DNA of 26,441 nt from Alphaproteobacteria bacterium (GCA_017476085.1 JAFVEJ010000220.1:1-26441), one strand, 5' to 3'; positions 13,882 through 22,798 are shown, numbered from the stretch's first letter. Numbers and translations are program-made. Notes: generated by a model not told the origin, from the letters alone.

Positions 13882-14712
13882 ATGGAAAAATTGCAAAAAA
13901 CAAAAACAATCGCTTTACCTTCCGGCCGCGTCATTCCGGCTTTGGAAATAGGCATGTGGTATCTGGGCGAAGATGCCGGCGCCTATTTCAAAGAAACCGA
14001 CTTGATCCGCAACGCGTTGGATCTCGGCTTTCGGGCGTTTGACACGGCGTAAATGTATGTTCACGGCGGCGCGGAAGAAGTATTGGGCGAAGCGGTTTCC
14101 GATTGTCGGGACGAAGTGTTTTTAACATCAAAAGTTTCCCCCGTCCTTTCCGGTTATGATGAAATCATCGAAGCTTGCGATAAAAGTCTGGAACGGCTGA
14201 AAACGGACTATTTGGACATGTATCTGCTGCACTGGGGAACATATCGCAGCCGGCCGGAAGAAGTATTGGAGGCTTTTACCGATCTAAAAGAAGACGGGAA
14301 AATTTTGGATTTCGGCGTTTCTCACTTCGATCTGCAAGATTTCAAAGAATGGCTTTCTTTTGAAAACGCGCAAGAAACCGCTATGAATCAAGCTTTTTTC
14401 AACCCGTGCCATCGCCAAATGGAAAAAGACCTGCTGCCGTTCTGTCGAAAAAAGAAAATTCCTTTAATCGCCTATGCGCCGCAGGATGTCTGCGCTGTCG
14501 CTTATCAAAACAGCGTTGTGTGCAAAATAGCGGAAAACCATAAAACAACGCCACGCCAAATCGTTCTGGCGTGGCTGTTGGCGAAAGACAATGTCGGCGT
14601 TTTGGTCAAAGCCCTGTCAAAAAAAGATCTGAAAGACTGTTTTGCTTCACAGTTCATCCTTTTGCGGATTGAAGAAATTGACGCTTTAAACGCCACTTTT
14701 CCGCTGTATTGA
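13882..14712 (+). pseudogene. Aldo/keto reductase interrupted by one in-frame TAA
   Basis: From ATG 13882 the frame encodes an aldo/keto reductase of 276 positions, the family length, except that codon 57 (14050-14052) is TAA. The family motif D-T-A-E-x-Y reads D-T-A-stop-M-Y, so one G-to-T change of GAA explains it. The tetrad is otherwise intact: Asp54, Tyr59, Lys84 (L-T-S-K) and His117 (L-L-H-W). An ATG directly after the stop (14053) could allow reinitiation, but the product would lack the first strand and the catalytic Asp. Later family features (G-V-S-H-F near 140, T-P-R-Q-I-V-L-A-W-L near 220) are present with no other lesion. Either a recent nonsense mutation or a base error. No clear Shine-Dalgarno before 13882. 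Confidence 0.85.
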
Positions 14713-15462
14713 TTATTCGACGTGCGCCGCGGTCAACCGTTTTGCGACAGCATCCGCCGCTTCGGCAGGCGTTGGCGTCGAAGCCAAAATCGTATTGATG
14801 TCGTCTTGTGTCAAACCGGAAAACCGCGCCAAAGCCGCAATATATTCCTGTTCGCCTTTAGCCAAACCGGCATAATTCTTCAAAACAAACTTTTTCACCT
14901 GCATTTTAAAAGCGTCAAAAATTTTTGTCTTTGAAGCGTTAAGAGGCATCATCTCGACATAAAACTGATTTTTATCATAGGCAAAATAATAACCGAACGG
15001 ATTAAATTCGGTTGTAAAACTGAACGGCAACGCGACCAGATCAACTACGAATTTTCCCAAATTGTAAACAAGCTTTACCGTTGAAGTCGGGCTGGTCGTC
15101 GCAGCGTCTGCGCCCAAATCAGACAGATTGGATGTGATATCCCCGCTTTCCTGCGTTGTCCAGACAACAGAACTTTGATGCGAAGTCACATTTCTTTTTT
15201 CCGGCTGACTGCGATAAACAATCACGCGCGCTTCATGATACCCGCCGGCTTTTAAAGTGATGATATCCATACCGGTTTGTTTTAAAATATGTTCTTTAGC
15301 GGCGTTTTGAATTTTTTGGCCGTTAATCCAGATTTCAGCCGGCACGTTTGATGAAACGGAAATATCGGTTTCCGGCTTTTGGTCCAAACTTTCATAGTGA
15401 GTCAAGGCGCATCCGCCGAGCAAACACAATCCGAAAGTTTGTAAAACGCGTTTTATTTTCAT
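14713..15462 (-). CDS. Putative lipoprotein of unknown function (PEGA-like segment)
   Basis: 249 aa. The N-terminus is a lipoprotein signal with lipobox L-G-G-C, placing the lipidated Cys at 18. Residues about 35-85 (V-P-A-E-I-W-I-N-G-Q-K, then L-K-A-G-G-Y) resemble a PEGA-type beta domain: a surface or periplasmic carbohydrate- or protein-binding module. A hydrophobic stretch near 130-150 (F-V-V-D-L-V-A-L-P-F) could sit in or on a membrane. The C-terminal part is helical with an Ala-rich end. AAGGA lies nine bases before the ATG. The gene is convergent with the aldo/keto reductase; their stop codons abut (14712/14713). Confidence 0.65.
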   Translation of the reverse strand: MKIKRVLQTFGLCLLGGCALTHYESLDQKPETDISVSSNVPAEIWINGQKIQNAAKEHILKQTGMDIITLKAGGYHEARVIVYRSQPEKRNVTSHQSSVVWTTQESGDITSNLSDLGADAATTSPTSTVKLVYNLGKFVVDLVALPFSFTTEFNPFGYYFAYDKNQFYVEMMPLNASKTKIFDAFKMQVKKFVLKNYAGLAKGEQEYIAALARFSGLTQDDINTILASTPTPAEAADAVAKRLTAAHVE

Positions 15463-15637
15463 GAAAAATATCCTTCAGTTGATAAACAGGAGTTTATTTT
15501 TATAGCATTTTTTCCATAAAAAAGCACGCTTCATCTCTCCGGTTTGCAAAAAAATCGGCAAATAACATTTTATCCGAATGAAAGACTTGCTTTTTTTTAA
15601 ATTTGTGGCAAATTAACAATGCTTTAAAAGTTCACTC

Positions 15638-15670
15638 GGACGCTTTGAAGCTATTAAGAGGCGTCCTTTT
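15638..15670 (+). promoter_or_regulatory. Hairpin in the leader of gap
   Basis: GGACGC (15638-15643) pairs with GCGTCC (15661-15666), followed by TTTT, 28 bases ahead of the gap start. The loop is 17 bases. It could be a leader structure or a weak terminator; nothing shows which. Confidence 0.3.
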
Positions 15671-15698
15671 AAAAACTTATATTTTAAGGAGAAAATAC

Positions 15699-16709
15699 AT
15701 GGCAGTTCGCGTTGCGATCAATGGTTTCGGCCGTATCGGCCGTTTGGCTTATCGTGCTTTGGCAGAATCCGGCCGTACGGATGTTGAAGTCGTTGCGATT
15801 AACGATTTGGGTTCCCCGAAAGCTAACGCTCATTTGTTGCAGTTCGATTCCGTTCACGGCCGCTTCCCCGGTGAAGTTTCCGCGACCGACGATTCGATCA
15901 CGGTCAACGGCAAAACCGTTAAAGTTTTGGCTGAAGCCGACCCGACCAAGCTGCCCTGGAAAGAATTGGACATCGACATCGTGTACGAATGCACGGGCCG
16001 TTTCACCGATGCGGACAAAGCGAAAGTCCATCTGGATGCCGGCGCTAAGCGCGTTCTGGTCTCCGCTCCGTCCAAAGGCGCCGATCTGACGGTTGTTTAC
16101 GGCGTCAACGACGACAAACTGACCGCCGAACACAAGATCGTTTCCAACGCTTCCTGCACGACGAACTGCCTGTCTCCGGTTGCCAAAGTCATTCATGAAA
16201 ACTTCGGCATCGTCCGCGGTTACATGACGACGATTCACTCCTACACGGGCGATCAGCGCACGGTTGACACGCTGCACAAAGATTTGTACCGCGCTCGTGC
16301 CGCCGCTATGTCTATGATCCCGACAACGACCGGCGCCGCGAAAGCCGTCGGCCTGGTTCTGCCGGAATTGGCCGGTAAGCTGCAGGGTTCCGCGATTCGC
16401 GTTCCGACTCCGGACGTTTCCGTCGTTGACCTGAAAGTCGTTCTGGAAAAGAACACGACGGAAGAAGAAGTCAACGCCGCGATCAAGGCCGCTTCCGAAT
16501 CCGCCCGCCTGAAAGGCATTCTGGGCTACAACGATCTGCCGCTGGTTTCCATCGACTTCACGCACACCAGCTACAGCTCGATTTTCCACGCCGACCAGAC
16601 GAAAGTCATCGACGGCAACTTCCTGCGCATCATGAGCTGGTACGACAACGAATGGGGCTTCTCCAACCGTATGTCCGACACGGCTGTCGCTATGGCGAAG
16701 TTCCTCTAA
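15699..16709 (+). CDS. gap: Glyceraldehyde-3-phosphate dehydrogenase (type I)
   Basis: 336 aa. It oxidises glyceraldehyde-3-phosphate to 1,3-bisphosphoglycerate with NAD and phosphate in cytosolic glycolysis. The Rossmann motif I-N-G-F-G-R-I-G-R is at residues 7-15, the catalytic Cys153 in S-N-A-S-C-T-T-N-C, and His180 in M-T-T-I-H-S-Y-T. The C-terminal W-Y-D-N-E-W-G-F is complete. The start is at 15699 with AAGGAG seven bases upstream; an in-frame ATG 96 bases earlier lies in the leader and adds residues unlike the family. pgk follows after 78 bases on the same strand. Codon use is strongly biased, as expected for high expression. Confidence 0.97.
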   Translation: MAVRVAINGFGRIGRLAYRALAESGRTDVEVVAINDLGSPKANAHLLQFDSVHGRFPGEVSATDDSITVNGKTVKVLAEADPTKLPWKELDIDIVYECTGRFTDADKAKVHLDAGAKRVLVSAPSKGADLTVVYGVNDDKLTAEHKIVSNASCTTNCLSPVAKVIHENFGIVRGYMTTIHSYTGDQRTVDTLHKDLYRARAAAMSMIPTTTGAAKAVGLVLPELAGKLQGSAIRVPTPDVSVVDLKVVLEKNTTEEEVNAAIKAASESARLKGILGYNDLPLVSIDFTHTSYSSIFHADQTKVIDGNFLRIMSWYDNEWGFSNRMSDTAVAMAKFL

Positions 16710-16723
16710 GAATTTCAACAGGA

Positions 16724-16761
16724 AAGCGGCTTCCTCCCTCAAAGGAGGGAGCCGCTTCTTT
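16724..16761 (+). terminator. Strong hairpin between gap and pgk
   Basis: AAGCGGC (16724-16730) pairs with GCCGCTT (16751-16757) and TCCCTC with GAGGGA, with a TTCC bulge, followed by CTTTTAT. The stem is long, the T tract short. It may end part of the gap transcript or protect its 3' end, giving more gap than pgk mRNA. Confidence 0.65.
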
Positions 16762-16787
16762 TATGTACAAACAAAGGAAAAATACAA

Positions 16788-17978
16788 ATGTCTAATTTCA
16801 ACACAATCAAAGATTTGGACGCGGCCGGCAAAGTCGTTTTCGTCCGCGCGGATTTGAACGTCCCCTTCAAAGACGGCAAAGTCACCGACACCACCCGCAT
16901 TGACCGCTTTGTCCCGACCGTAAAGGCCTTGACGGATAAAGGCGCGAAAGTCGTCATCGCTTCCCACTTCGGCCGTCCGAAAGGTCAGGTCGTTCCAGAA
17001 ATGTCTTTGGGACAGATTGTCGCGGATGTCGAAAAAGCGCTGGGTCAGAAAGTCGTTTTCGTTGACGACTGCATCGGTGCAAAAGTCGAAGCCGCGATAA
17101 AAGCCATGAAAAACGGCGATGTTATCATGCTGGAAAACCTGCGCTTCTACGCCGAAGAAGAAAAGAACGACGCCGATTTCGCCGCTAAATTGGCAAAAGA
17201 CATTGATATCTATGTCAATGACGCGTTCTCCTGCGCGCACCGCGCCCACGCTTCCACGGAAGGCATGGCCAAATTGAAACCGAATGCCGCCGGTCTGCTG
17301 ATGCAGGCGGAATTGGAAGCTTTGGATGCTGCCTTGGGCAATCCCGTCCGTCCGGTCGCCGCGATCGTCGGCGGCGCGAAAGTGTCCACAAAGTTGGATT
17401 TGCTGGGCAATCTGGTTGCCAAAGTCGACAAGCTGGTCATCGGCGGCGGTATGGCGAATACGTTCCTGTTCGCTCAGGGCGTTGATGTCGGCAATTCCTT
17501 GTGCGAAAAAGAAATGGCTGACACCGCTCGTGAAATCATGAAAAAAGCCGAAGCCGCAAAATGCGAAATCATTCTGCCGGTTGACGTTGTCGTCGCGAAG
17601 GAATTTGCCGAAAACGCCGAGAACAAGACGGTTGACGTAAACGCCGTTCCGGCCGACATGATGATTTTGGATATCGGACCGAAATCCGTTGAAGAAATCA
17701 ACAAAAAACTGGCTGAATGCAAAACAGTGATTTGGAATGGCCCTGTCGGCGCGTTCGAAATCAAGCCGTTCAACAAAGCGACGTTCGCAATCGCCGAAGC
17801 GGTTGCCGATCTGACAGCAAAAGGTCTGAAATCCATCGGCGGCGGCGGTGACACGGTTTCCGCACTGAAGAAAGCGGGCGTTGCCGAAAAATTATCCTAC
17901 CTGTCCGCCGCGGGCGGCGCTTTCCTTGAATGGATGGAAGGCAAAATCCTGCCAGGCGTTAAAGTTTTGGAAAAATAA
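16788..17978 (+). CDS. pgk: Phosphoglycerate kinase
   Basis: 396 aa, full length. It transfers phosphate from 1,3-bisphosphoglycerate to ADP, the step after gap. Visible motifs in order: R-A-D-L-N-V-P near residue 20, S-H-F-G-R-P-K-G near 60, E-N-L-R-F near 115, D-A-F-S-C-A-H-R near 148, G-G-A-K-V-S-T-K near 195, W-N-G-P-V-G near 315, and the nucleotide loop G-G-G-G-D-T near 350. S-A-A-G-G-A-F-L-E lies near the C-terminus. AAAGGA precedes the ATG. Its own terminator follows. Confidence 0.97.
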   Translation: MSNFNTIKDLDAAGKVVFVRADLNVPFKDGKVTDTTRIDRFVPTVKALTDKGAKVVIASHFGRPKGQVVPEMSLGQIVADVEKALGQKVVFVDDCIGAKVEAAIKAMKNGDVIMLENLRFYAEEEKNDADFAAKLAKDIDIYVNDAFSCAHRAHASTEGMAKLKPNAAGLLMQAELEALDAALGNPVRPVAAIVGGAKVSTKLDLLGNLVAKVDKLVIGGGMANTFLFAQGVDVGNSLCEKEMADTAREIMKKAEAAKCEIILPVDVVVAKEFAENAENKTVDVNAVPADMMILDIGPKSVEEINKKLAECKTVIWNGPVGAFEIKPFNKATFAIAEAVADLTAKGLKSIGGGGDTVSALKKAGVAEKLSYLSAAGGAFLEWMEGKILPGVKVLEK

Positions 17979-17996
17979 ATTTTTCAACTAAACAGC

Positions 17997-18029
17997 AAAA
18001 GCCGTGTTTCCCGTAAACGCGGCTTTTTT
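17997..18029 (+). terminator. Rho-independent terminator of pgk
   Basis: AAAAGCCGTGTTT pairs with AAACGCGGCTTTT (one T-G wobble) around a five-base loop, then T's. Confidence 0.9.
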
Positions 18030-18100
18030 GTCCACTTTTTCACAAACCAATGAGAAAATCGATTAAAACGGCCTCTTTTTTTTCAAAATTTTGTCATATC

Positions 18101-18128
18101 TTTTCAGAAAAAAGTGTGGTAGTATAAT
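18101..18128 (+). promoter_or_regulatory. Candidate promoter of the gene at 18156
   Basis: A perfect TATAAT at 18123-18128 with TTTTCA 16 bases upstream (18101-18106). The -10 is convincing, the -35 weak. The start codon lies 27 bases downstream. Confidence 0.55.
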
Positions 18129-18155
18129 GGAAATTTAACTATGGAGGAACCGACT

Positions 18156-20036
18156 ATGGCAGAAAGAAAAATCGCGGAAAGTCAATATGAAAAAAGCGAA
18201 GAGATTGAACGTGAGGACGGCGTCACAGTCGTTCGTTGGAATAATAAAGAAGACAAGACCCTCTCTCATGAAAATTATTTCAAAGGCAAAGGTCAAGATA
18301 GTGTATATCTTGGAAAAAAAGAATTTTATATTGATGACAACGGAAACAAGTGTGCTCGTGAATATAACGGTCAGAATGAGCTTGTGACCGAAGGGCCTGT
18401 TGATGAAAACGGAGCGTTTATTGAACAAGCTCAGGTACGGGTTGCTGCTAACGAAAGAGAAGCTGGTGGTGCTGGCGGTCCTCCCCCTCCTGATGGTCCT
18501 AATGGTCCTAACGGCCCCAGAGATCCCAACGATCCTAATAGCGGTGCAGCTGCTGCTGGTTCTAATGGCCCTGATGGTCCCGACGATCCCGATAATGATA
18601 AACCGGGAAAAGAAGACGGATTTACCTTCGGCGAACATCTGGGTGAAGTAAAAGACGGCAACCTGACCGAATTAGAAGAGGAACTGTGGAGAACAGCTTG
18701 GAAAAACAAGCTTTTGGATTTTGATCATACCGAAAAGGATCCTGAATTTCCGCTTTCTCAATGTCGTCCGGGCACCATACACACGATACGCAAAGATCCG
18801 CCTATTGTCGGCATGGATTTGGAAAGCGGCGCAAAATTGCTGAATTCTTCCAATAAAGTTTGTCTGGATCATAGCGAAGATCTGAAGGAATCGGATGTGA
18901 TGACAATGGTTCGCCTGGGCAAGGAAAAAGGCATCACTTCCGCAAAAATTGATCCGAGCGCATCCCCCGAATTCAAAAGATTGACTTATATAGAAATGCT
19001 TGCTCAAGGCATTGCGGTTGAAAACGCTGGTCAGCTGGGCTTTACTAAAGAACAATTAGAGGAACTCCAAAAAGCGGCTGAAAAGAAGAAGGAAACATAT
19101 GAAAAAGATTTCCAGCGTGCCGAAGAATTGGATGGCAATTATTCGAAATTGGGACTGGAAAACGACGCTGAAAAATTCGAAAAGTTCGAGAAAAAAGACT
19201 ATAAAAAGTTAAAAGAAGGACTGACTCAGGAAACAACCACGGAAAGAGAACCCGCGGCCGAAGAACAGGAAATCCTGAATGACGTTACGGTAGAACGCGT
19301 TGATAAAGAAACAGGCATAACCCATCTTGAAACGTTCAAAAACGGAAATGTCGTTTCCGATTCGACCTTTGATAAAAACGGAAAGGCTCTTGAGGATAAA
19401 ACCTGGGACGAAAGCGGGAAGCCATTGTCCGAAAAGACTTATGCTGAAGACGGCATTAATCCGGCTAAAGAAGTTGTTTATGACTATGACGGCGACAAAT
19501 TGACCGGACGCGTAGAAACAGTATATAATCCGGATGGTACTCATAAGACCACCGTATATGATGCGGAAGGAAAAGCTGTTCCCGATAAACCCAAAGAACA
19601 ATCTCAGGAACAAACTGTTGAACCTCAGACCACGCAGAAAACAGCCGTACAGCAAATGGAAAACTTCCAGAAAGAAGTTGCTAAAGAGGCCGGCCTGAAG
19701 AAACAAGAAGGGCAAGAGGGAAAGGACTATGACGCGGCTCAGGTAGAAGCGGGTTATCAAGGTCTCAGCGATGACAAGAAGAACAAGCTGTCTCAAAAAT
19801 TTGGCACGATTGTTCTGAAATTCTGTGAACAGTATCCTGAACAAGCCAAAGCTTTGGCTGAAGATCTGAAAAAGCCTGAAAACGCCAGTTTTGCAAAGAA
19901 GATGCAAACCTTGGGAAATGCGTTTAATGCCGTCAAAGGACAGGAAGTGTCCGGAAGGACTAAGGCTGAAAAAGAAGATTTGAAACTTCGAGCCGACATT
20001 ATGAAATCTCTGCAAAGTAGTCGAGGCAAGGATTAA
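18156..20036 (+). CDS. Charged protein of unknown function with Gly-Pro-Asn low-complexity region
   Basis: 626 aa from ATG 18156, which has GGAGG eight bases upstream. An earlier in-frame ATG (18141) overlaps that site and is unlikely to be used. No signal peptide or membrane segment. Regions: an acidic N-terminal part with Y-I-D-D-N-G-N-K (1-100); a low-complexity linker at about 104-151 of G-P-N, G-P-D and D-P-N triplets, P-P-P-P and A-A-A-A; a middle helical part; an Asp/Gly/Thr stretch at about 378-475 with short repeats such as F-K-N-G-N, F-D-K-N-G-K and Y-N-P-D-G-T, resembling MORN-like variant repeats; and a Lys/Glu/Gln-rich helical end. I recognise no catalytic motif. It resembles the zincin-like protein in charge and style, not in sequence. 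Confidence 0.65.
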   Translation: MAERKIAESQYEKSEEIEREDGVTVVRWNNKEDKTLSHENYFKGKGQDSVYLGKKEFYIDDNGNKCAREYNGQNELVTEGPVDENGAFIEQAQVRVAANEREAGGAGGPPPPDGPNGPNGPRDPNDPNSGAAAAGSNGPDGPDDPDNDKPGKEDGFTFGEHLGEVKDGNLTELEEELWRTAWKNKLLDFDHTEKDPEFPLSQCRPGTIHTIRKDPPIVGMDLESGAKLLNSSNKVCLDHSEDLKESDVMTMVRLGKEKGITSAKIDPSASPEFKRLTYIEMLAQGIAVENAGQLGFTKEQLEELQKAAEKKKETYEKDFQRAEELDGNYSKLGLENDAEKFEKFEKKDYKKLKEGLTQETTTEREPAAEEQEILNDVTVERVDKETGITHLETFKNGNVVSDSTFDKNGKALEDKTWDESGKPLSEKTYAEDGINPAKEVVYDYDGDKLTGRVETVYNPDGTHKTTVYDAEGKAVPDKPKEQSQEQTVEPQTTQKTAVQQMENFQKEVAKEAGLKKQEGQEGKDYDAAQVEAGYQGLSDDKKNKLSQKFGTIVLKFCEQYPEQAKALAEDLKKPENASFAKKMQTLGNAFNAVKGQEVSGRTKAEKEDLKLRADIMKSLQSSRGKD

Positions 20037-20046
20037 AATGATACCC

Positions 20047-20079
20047 AAAACGCCCGATAAAAAAAATCGGGCGTTTTTC
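20047..20079 (+). terminator. Rho-independent terminator after the gene at 18156
   Basis: AAAACGCCCGAT (20047-20058), a seven-A loop, ATCGGGCGTTTT (20066-20077), then T. It lies between the stop at 20036 and the next start at 20095, so read-through is needed for co-transcription. Confidence 0.88.
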
Positions 20080-20094
20080 CTAAAGAGAAAGACA

Positions 20095-20628
20095 ATGGAA
20101 AATAACACGGTTTCAAAAAAACAAAAAAAGGAAAATAACGCAAAAAACAGAGATGTTATGCGTTTGAAAAGAGCTTGGGAACGGTTAAAAAACCGTCAGG
20201 CGTTTGTTCCTTTAAGAAAAGCTAAAATTTATTCTGTAGACGTTATTGATGACGGCAACGGTGGTAAAACGCTTCAGGTTCGCATGTCTGATGGCGGCAA
20301 ATTCAATGATAACGGTGATAAACGAAACGTTTTTCATACAATAGTTCACAAAAGAAAGCGCGGTTTTTCCCGCTTAATGTCCTTGGTTGAAATTGCACGC
20401 GTTGCCGGCGTCGATACCGTATCCTCATCGCTTCCTCCGGACCTCAGAAGAGTTTTTATGCGGATTTACAAAAGACAAGTAGGAAATGAAAATCCGGCAC
20501 AACAAACAACACCTGAAAAGAATGAAGAAAAAGAATCTTTTAACCAAAAATTACAGCAGGTTGCAGCCATTCGCCACAAACGCTTCATAGACAGCTCTGT
20601 TGTTCAAAATTTAATAAAAGAACATTAA
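20095..20628 (+). CDS. Basic protein of unknown function
   Basis: 177 aa from ATG 20095. An in-frame ATG at 20038 would place the preceding terminator hairpin inside the coding region, so it is rejected; AAAGAG lies shortly before 20095. The chain is Lys/Arg-rich, begins with a K-K-Q-K-K stretch, and has no signal peptide or membrane segment. Residues about 45-90 look like a small beta-rich unit (V-D-V-I-D-D-G-N-G-G-K-T-L-Q-V-R), followed by a helical part (R-G-F-S-R-L-M-S-L-V-E-I-A-R-V). The charge would suit nucleic-acid or protein binding, but no family is recognised. Downstream of the 18156 gene on the same strand. Confidence 0.6.
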   Translation: MENNTVSKKQKKENNAKNRDVMRLKRAWERLKNRQAFVPLRKAKIYSVDVIDDGNGGKTLQVRMSDGGKFNDNGDKRNVFHTIVHKRKRGFSRLMSLVEIARVAGVDTVSSSLPPDLRRVFMRIYKRQVGNENPAQQTTPEKNEEKESFNQKLQQVAAIRHKRFIDSSVVQNLIKEH

Positions 20629-20635
20629 ACCGCAA

Positions 20636-20660
20636 AAAACCCTCCGACAGGAGGGTTTTT
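20636..20660. terminator. Bidirectional terminator between convergent genes
   Basis: AAAACCCTCC, loop GACA, GGAGGGTTTTT. An A run on the left gives T's on the minus strand, so it can serve both the gene ending at 20628 and nth ending at 20679. Confidence 0.85.
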
Positions 20661-20678
20661 GTTAAACTTTAAACAATC

Positions 20679-21320
20679 CTACTTTACGCCGATTTTAGGG
20701 CACAAATCCGTCACAGGACATTTATCGCAGGCCGGTTTTTTGGCCGTGCAGATATAACGTCCGTGCAAAACCAACCAATGCGAAACGTTTTTCAAATCCT
20801 CATCGGGGATAACGCCTGTCACAGCCTTTGCCAAAGCTTTTTCAACTTCCAGCGGCGTTTTCCCTTTTGCCAATCCGATCCGATTTCCCAAACGTAAAAC
20901 ATGCGTATCCACACCGAATGTCGGCGCTCCGTACATTGTATTTAAAAAAACGTTCGCCGTCTTGCGTCCAACGCCTGCCAACTTTTGCAGTTCGTCAACG
21001 TTTTGAGGAATTTCACCATTGTATTTTTCAATCAAATCTTTAGACAGAGCAATAATATTTTTCGCTTTGCTGTTAAACAAACCGATCGATCGAATATATT
21101 CTTTCAGCTTTTCCTCACCCAAGGCAACCATCTGTTCCGGTGCAGAAGCGACTTTAAACAATGCGGGCGTAGCTTTATTAACGTTTTTATCCGTTGTTTG
21201 CGCGGACAAAACAATCGCCACCAATAAAGTATACGGCGATTGAAAATCCAGTTCGCATTTCGGATCAGGATCCGCTTTTTTCAAGCGGGAAAAAAATTCT
21301 TTAACATCGGCCGATTTCAT
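20679..21320 (-). CDS. nth: Endonuclease III (DNA glycosylase/AP lyase)
   Basis: 213 aa, full length. It removes oxidised pyrimidines and cuts the abasic site in base-excision repair. The helix-hairpin-helix L-A-G-V-G-R-K-T-A carries catalytic Lys120, and V-D-T-H carries Asp138. The C-terminal iron-sulfur cluster ligands C191-x6-C198-x2-C201-x5-C207 are all present. The ATG lies three bases after the stop of the kinase-like gene and has no good Shine-Dalgarno, suggesting coupled translation. Confidence 0.96.
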   Translation of the reverse strand: MKSADVKEFFSRLKKADPDPKCELDFQSPYTLLVAIVLSAQTTDKNVNKATPALFKVASAPEQMVALGEEKLKEYIRSIGLFNSKAKNIIALSKDLIEKYNGEIPQNVDELQKLAGVGRKTANVFLNTMYGAPTFGVDTHVLRLGNRIGLAKGKTPLEVEKALAKAVTGVIPDEDLKNVSHWLVLHGRYICTAKKPACDKCPVTDLCPKIGVK

Positions 21321-21323
21321 TTT

Positions 21324-22199
21324 TTAAAATCCGAAACGGGTCAAAACAGCATCAATACGCGGCAGACATTCCGCCCCGAACAATTTGACATTCAACAACA
21401 AAGGATACAGATTGTAAATGCTTTGCCGATATTCAAAAAATCCCGGTCTGAAAGGCCTGAGCACACTATAACGATCGAAGAACGCTTTGCTCAAAGAAGA
21501 ACGTTCGCCGCCAAAAACAAATTCAAATTCGGGATCGCCGAAGTAAATCGCCGGATCGACAAAGGCTTTGATTTTTCCATGATGGCAAAGAACCGTACTG
21601 GACGTAATGTCGCCGTGCAGCAAACCCGGTTTTTCCGGTTCATCCAAATAAGCATCGGCTTTTTCAGCGAATTTTTCGATTCTTATCATCATTTCCGCGG
21701 GCAAACGACCGCTTTCCAAAGCCAAAATCGCCATATAAAGCAATCGATGCTGAATAAAAAACGGCACCCACTTTTGAGTTTTGGGGTTTGGCTGACGCAC
21801 GCCGGCACGCAAAGTATCAAATTCAAATCCGAAAGAATCGGAAGTTATTGAATGCAATTTGGCCAAATGTTCTGCCGCTTCCGGTTCGCTGTCAACGCTT
21901 AAAGTCCCGTCAGCGACAATATATTCATGCACTAAAGCATCCGCGCCCGAATAAAACACTTCCGGCATCGGCAGCTGTGTGTGCCGTTTCAGATAATCCA
22001 TTGTCGCGCCTTCAATCGCCAGATCGCTGTTCGTATCTTTAAACAGCTTTACAACAACTTGCGACCCGTCCGACAAAACGACGTGCTTGGCATCGGCGAA
22101 ACCGCCGGCCAAAGTCGCCGCGGAAACGACCAGCTTTCCCGTAGAAGATTCCACAATGCGCGTGACTTGGGCGGATAACGGATTATTTTCAACCTGCAT
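21324..22199 (-). CDS. Fructosamine kinase-like protein (altered catalytic loop)
   Basis: 291 aa, the family length. The family phosphorylates ketosamines (fructosamine and relatives), helping remove sugar adducts from proteins; the true substrate of bacterial members is often uncertain. Visible: V-V-V-K-L-F with the ATP lysine Lys51, H-E-Y-I near 91-94, the catalytic loop L-L-H-G-D with Asp197, and the metal-binding F-V-D-P-A with Asp215 followed by Y-F-G-D-P-E. In the family the loop reads H-G-D-x-x-x-x-N; here the Asn position (202) is Thr. The start overlaps the phosphatase gene by 11 bases, with GGGAG before it. Fold call fairly sure, activity doubtful. Confidence 0.75.
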   Translation of the reverse strand: MQVENNPLSAQVTRIVESSTGKLVVSAATLAGGFADAKHVVLSDGSQVVVKLFKDTNSDLAIEGATMDYLKRHTQLPMPEVFYSGADALVHEYIVADGTLSVDSEPEAAEHLAKLHSITSDSFGFEFDTLRAGVRQPNPKTQKWVPFFIQHRLLYMAILALESGRLPAEMMIRIEKFAEKADAYLDEPEKPGLLHGDITSSTVLCHHGKIKAFVDPAIYFGDPEFEFVFGGERSSLSKAFFDRYSVLRPFRPGFFEYRQSIYNLYPLLLNVKLFGAECLPRIDAVLTRFGF

Positions 22200-22680
22200 A
22201 CCCTTGCTCCCGTATAAAATTCAAAAGACCTTCACATGCTGATTCTATCATATCGAACACATTTTGAAAGCCTTCTTTTCCTCCGTAAAACGGATCGGGG
22301 ACATCTTCCGTCCCGTACTGCGGCGCAAAACGCATCATCAAATCGAGTACCGCTCTGTCATGATCCGGAGACCTCTCCGGACGCATTTCTTCCAGTGCCC
22401 TTAAATGCGTTGAATCCAGAGCGATTATCAGATCGAAATCCTTAAAATCGTCCCGAACCACTTTCCTTGCGCGAAGAGACGCGATGTCCACTCCGTTTTC
22501 CAAAGCCGTATCAACCGTTCTGGCATCCGGCGGTTCGCCGACGTGCCAGCTTTCGATTCCCGCTGAATCCACGGAAATAACGTCCCCCAGTCCCGCGTGT
22601 CCGACTTTTTGTCTGAATACGCCCTCGGCCGTTGGAGAACGGCATATATTTCCCGTGCATACGAACAAGACTTTATACAT
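22189..22680 (-). CDS. Low molecular weight protein-tyrosine phosphatase
   Basis: 163 aa. The P-loop C8-T-G-N-I-C-R14-S15 near the N-terminus has the C-x5-R signature with the nucleophile Cys8. The general acid is Asp129 in D-P-F-Y-G-G near the C-terminus. It dephosphorylates tyrosine residues, or arginine in some members; which one cannot be told here. It is the first gene of a three-gene minus-strand unit with the kinase-like protein and nth. It could be linked with protein repair or signalling, but the linkage alone is weak evidence. Confidence 0.92.
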   Translation of the reverse strand: MYKVLFVCTGNICRSPTAEGVFRQKVGHAGLGDVISVDSAGIESWHVGEPPDARTVDTALENGVDIASLRARKVVRDDFKDFDLIIALDSTHLRALEEMRPERSPDHDRAVLDLMMRFAPQYGTEDVPDPFYGGKEGFQNVFDMIESACEGLLNFIREQGYAG

Positions 22681-22798
22681 AGCTTTATCTGATCATAAAA
22701 AAGTTAATAAAATCTTTTGCCTCATCCGTTGTTTATCTGTTTTTTTGACTTATTTTATGGTATAAGAAAATTTAAGTTTTTTATGTGGAGGCTTTAAA

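Noticed and set aside
15684..16742. A 352-codon open frame antisense to gap
   Set aside because: Produced by the strong codon bias of gap; no start signal and no protein-like pattern.
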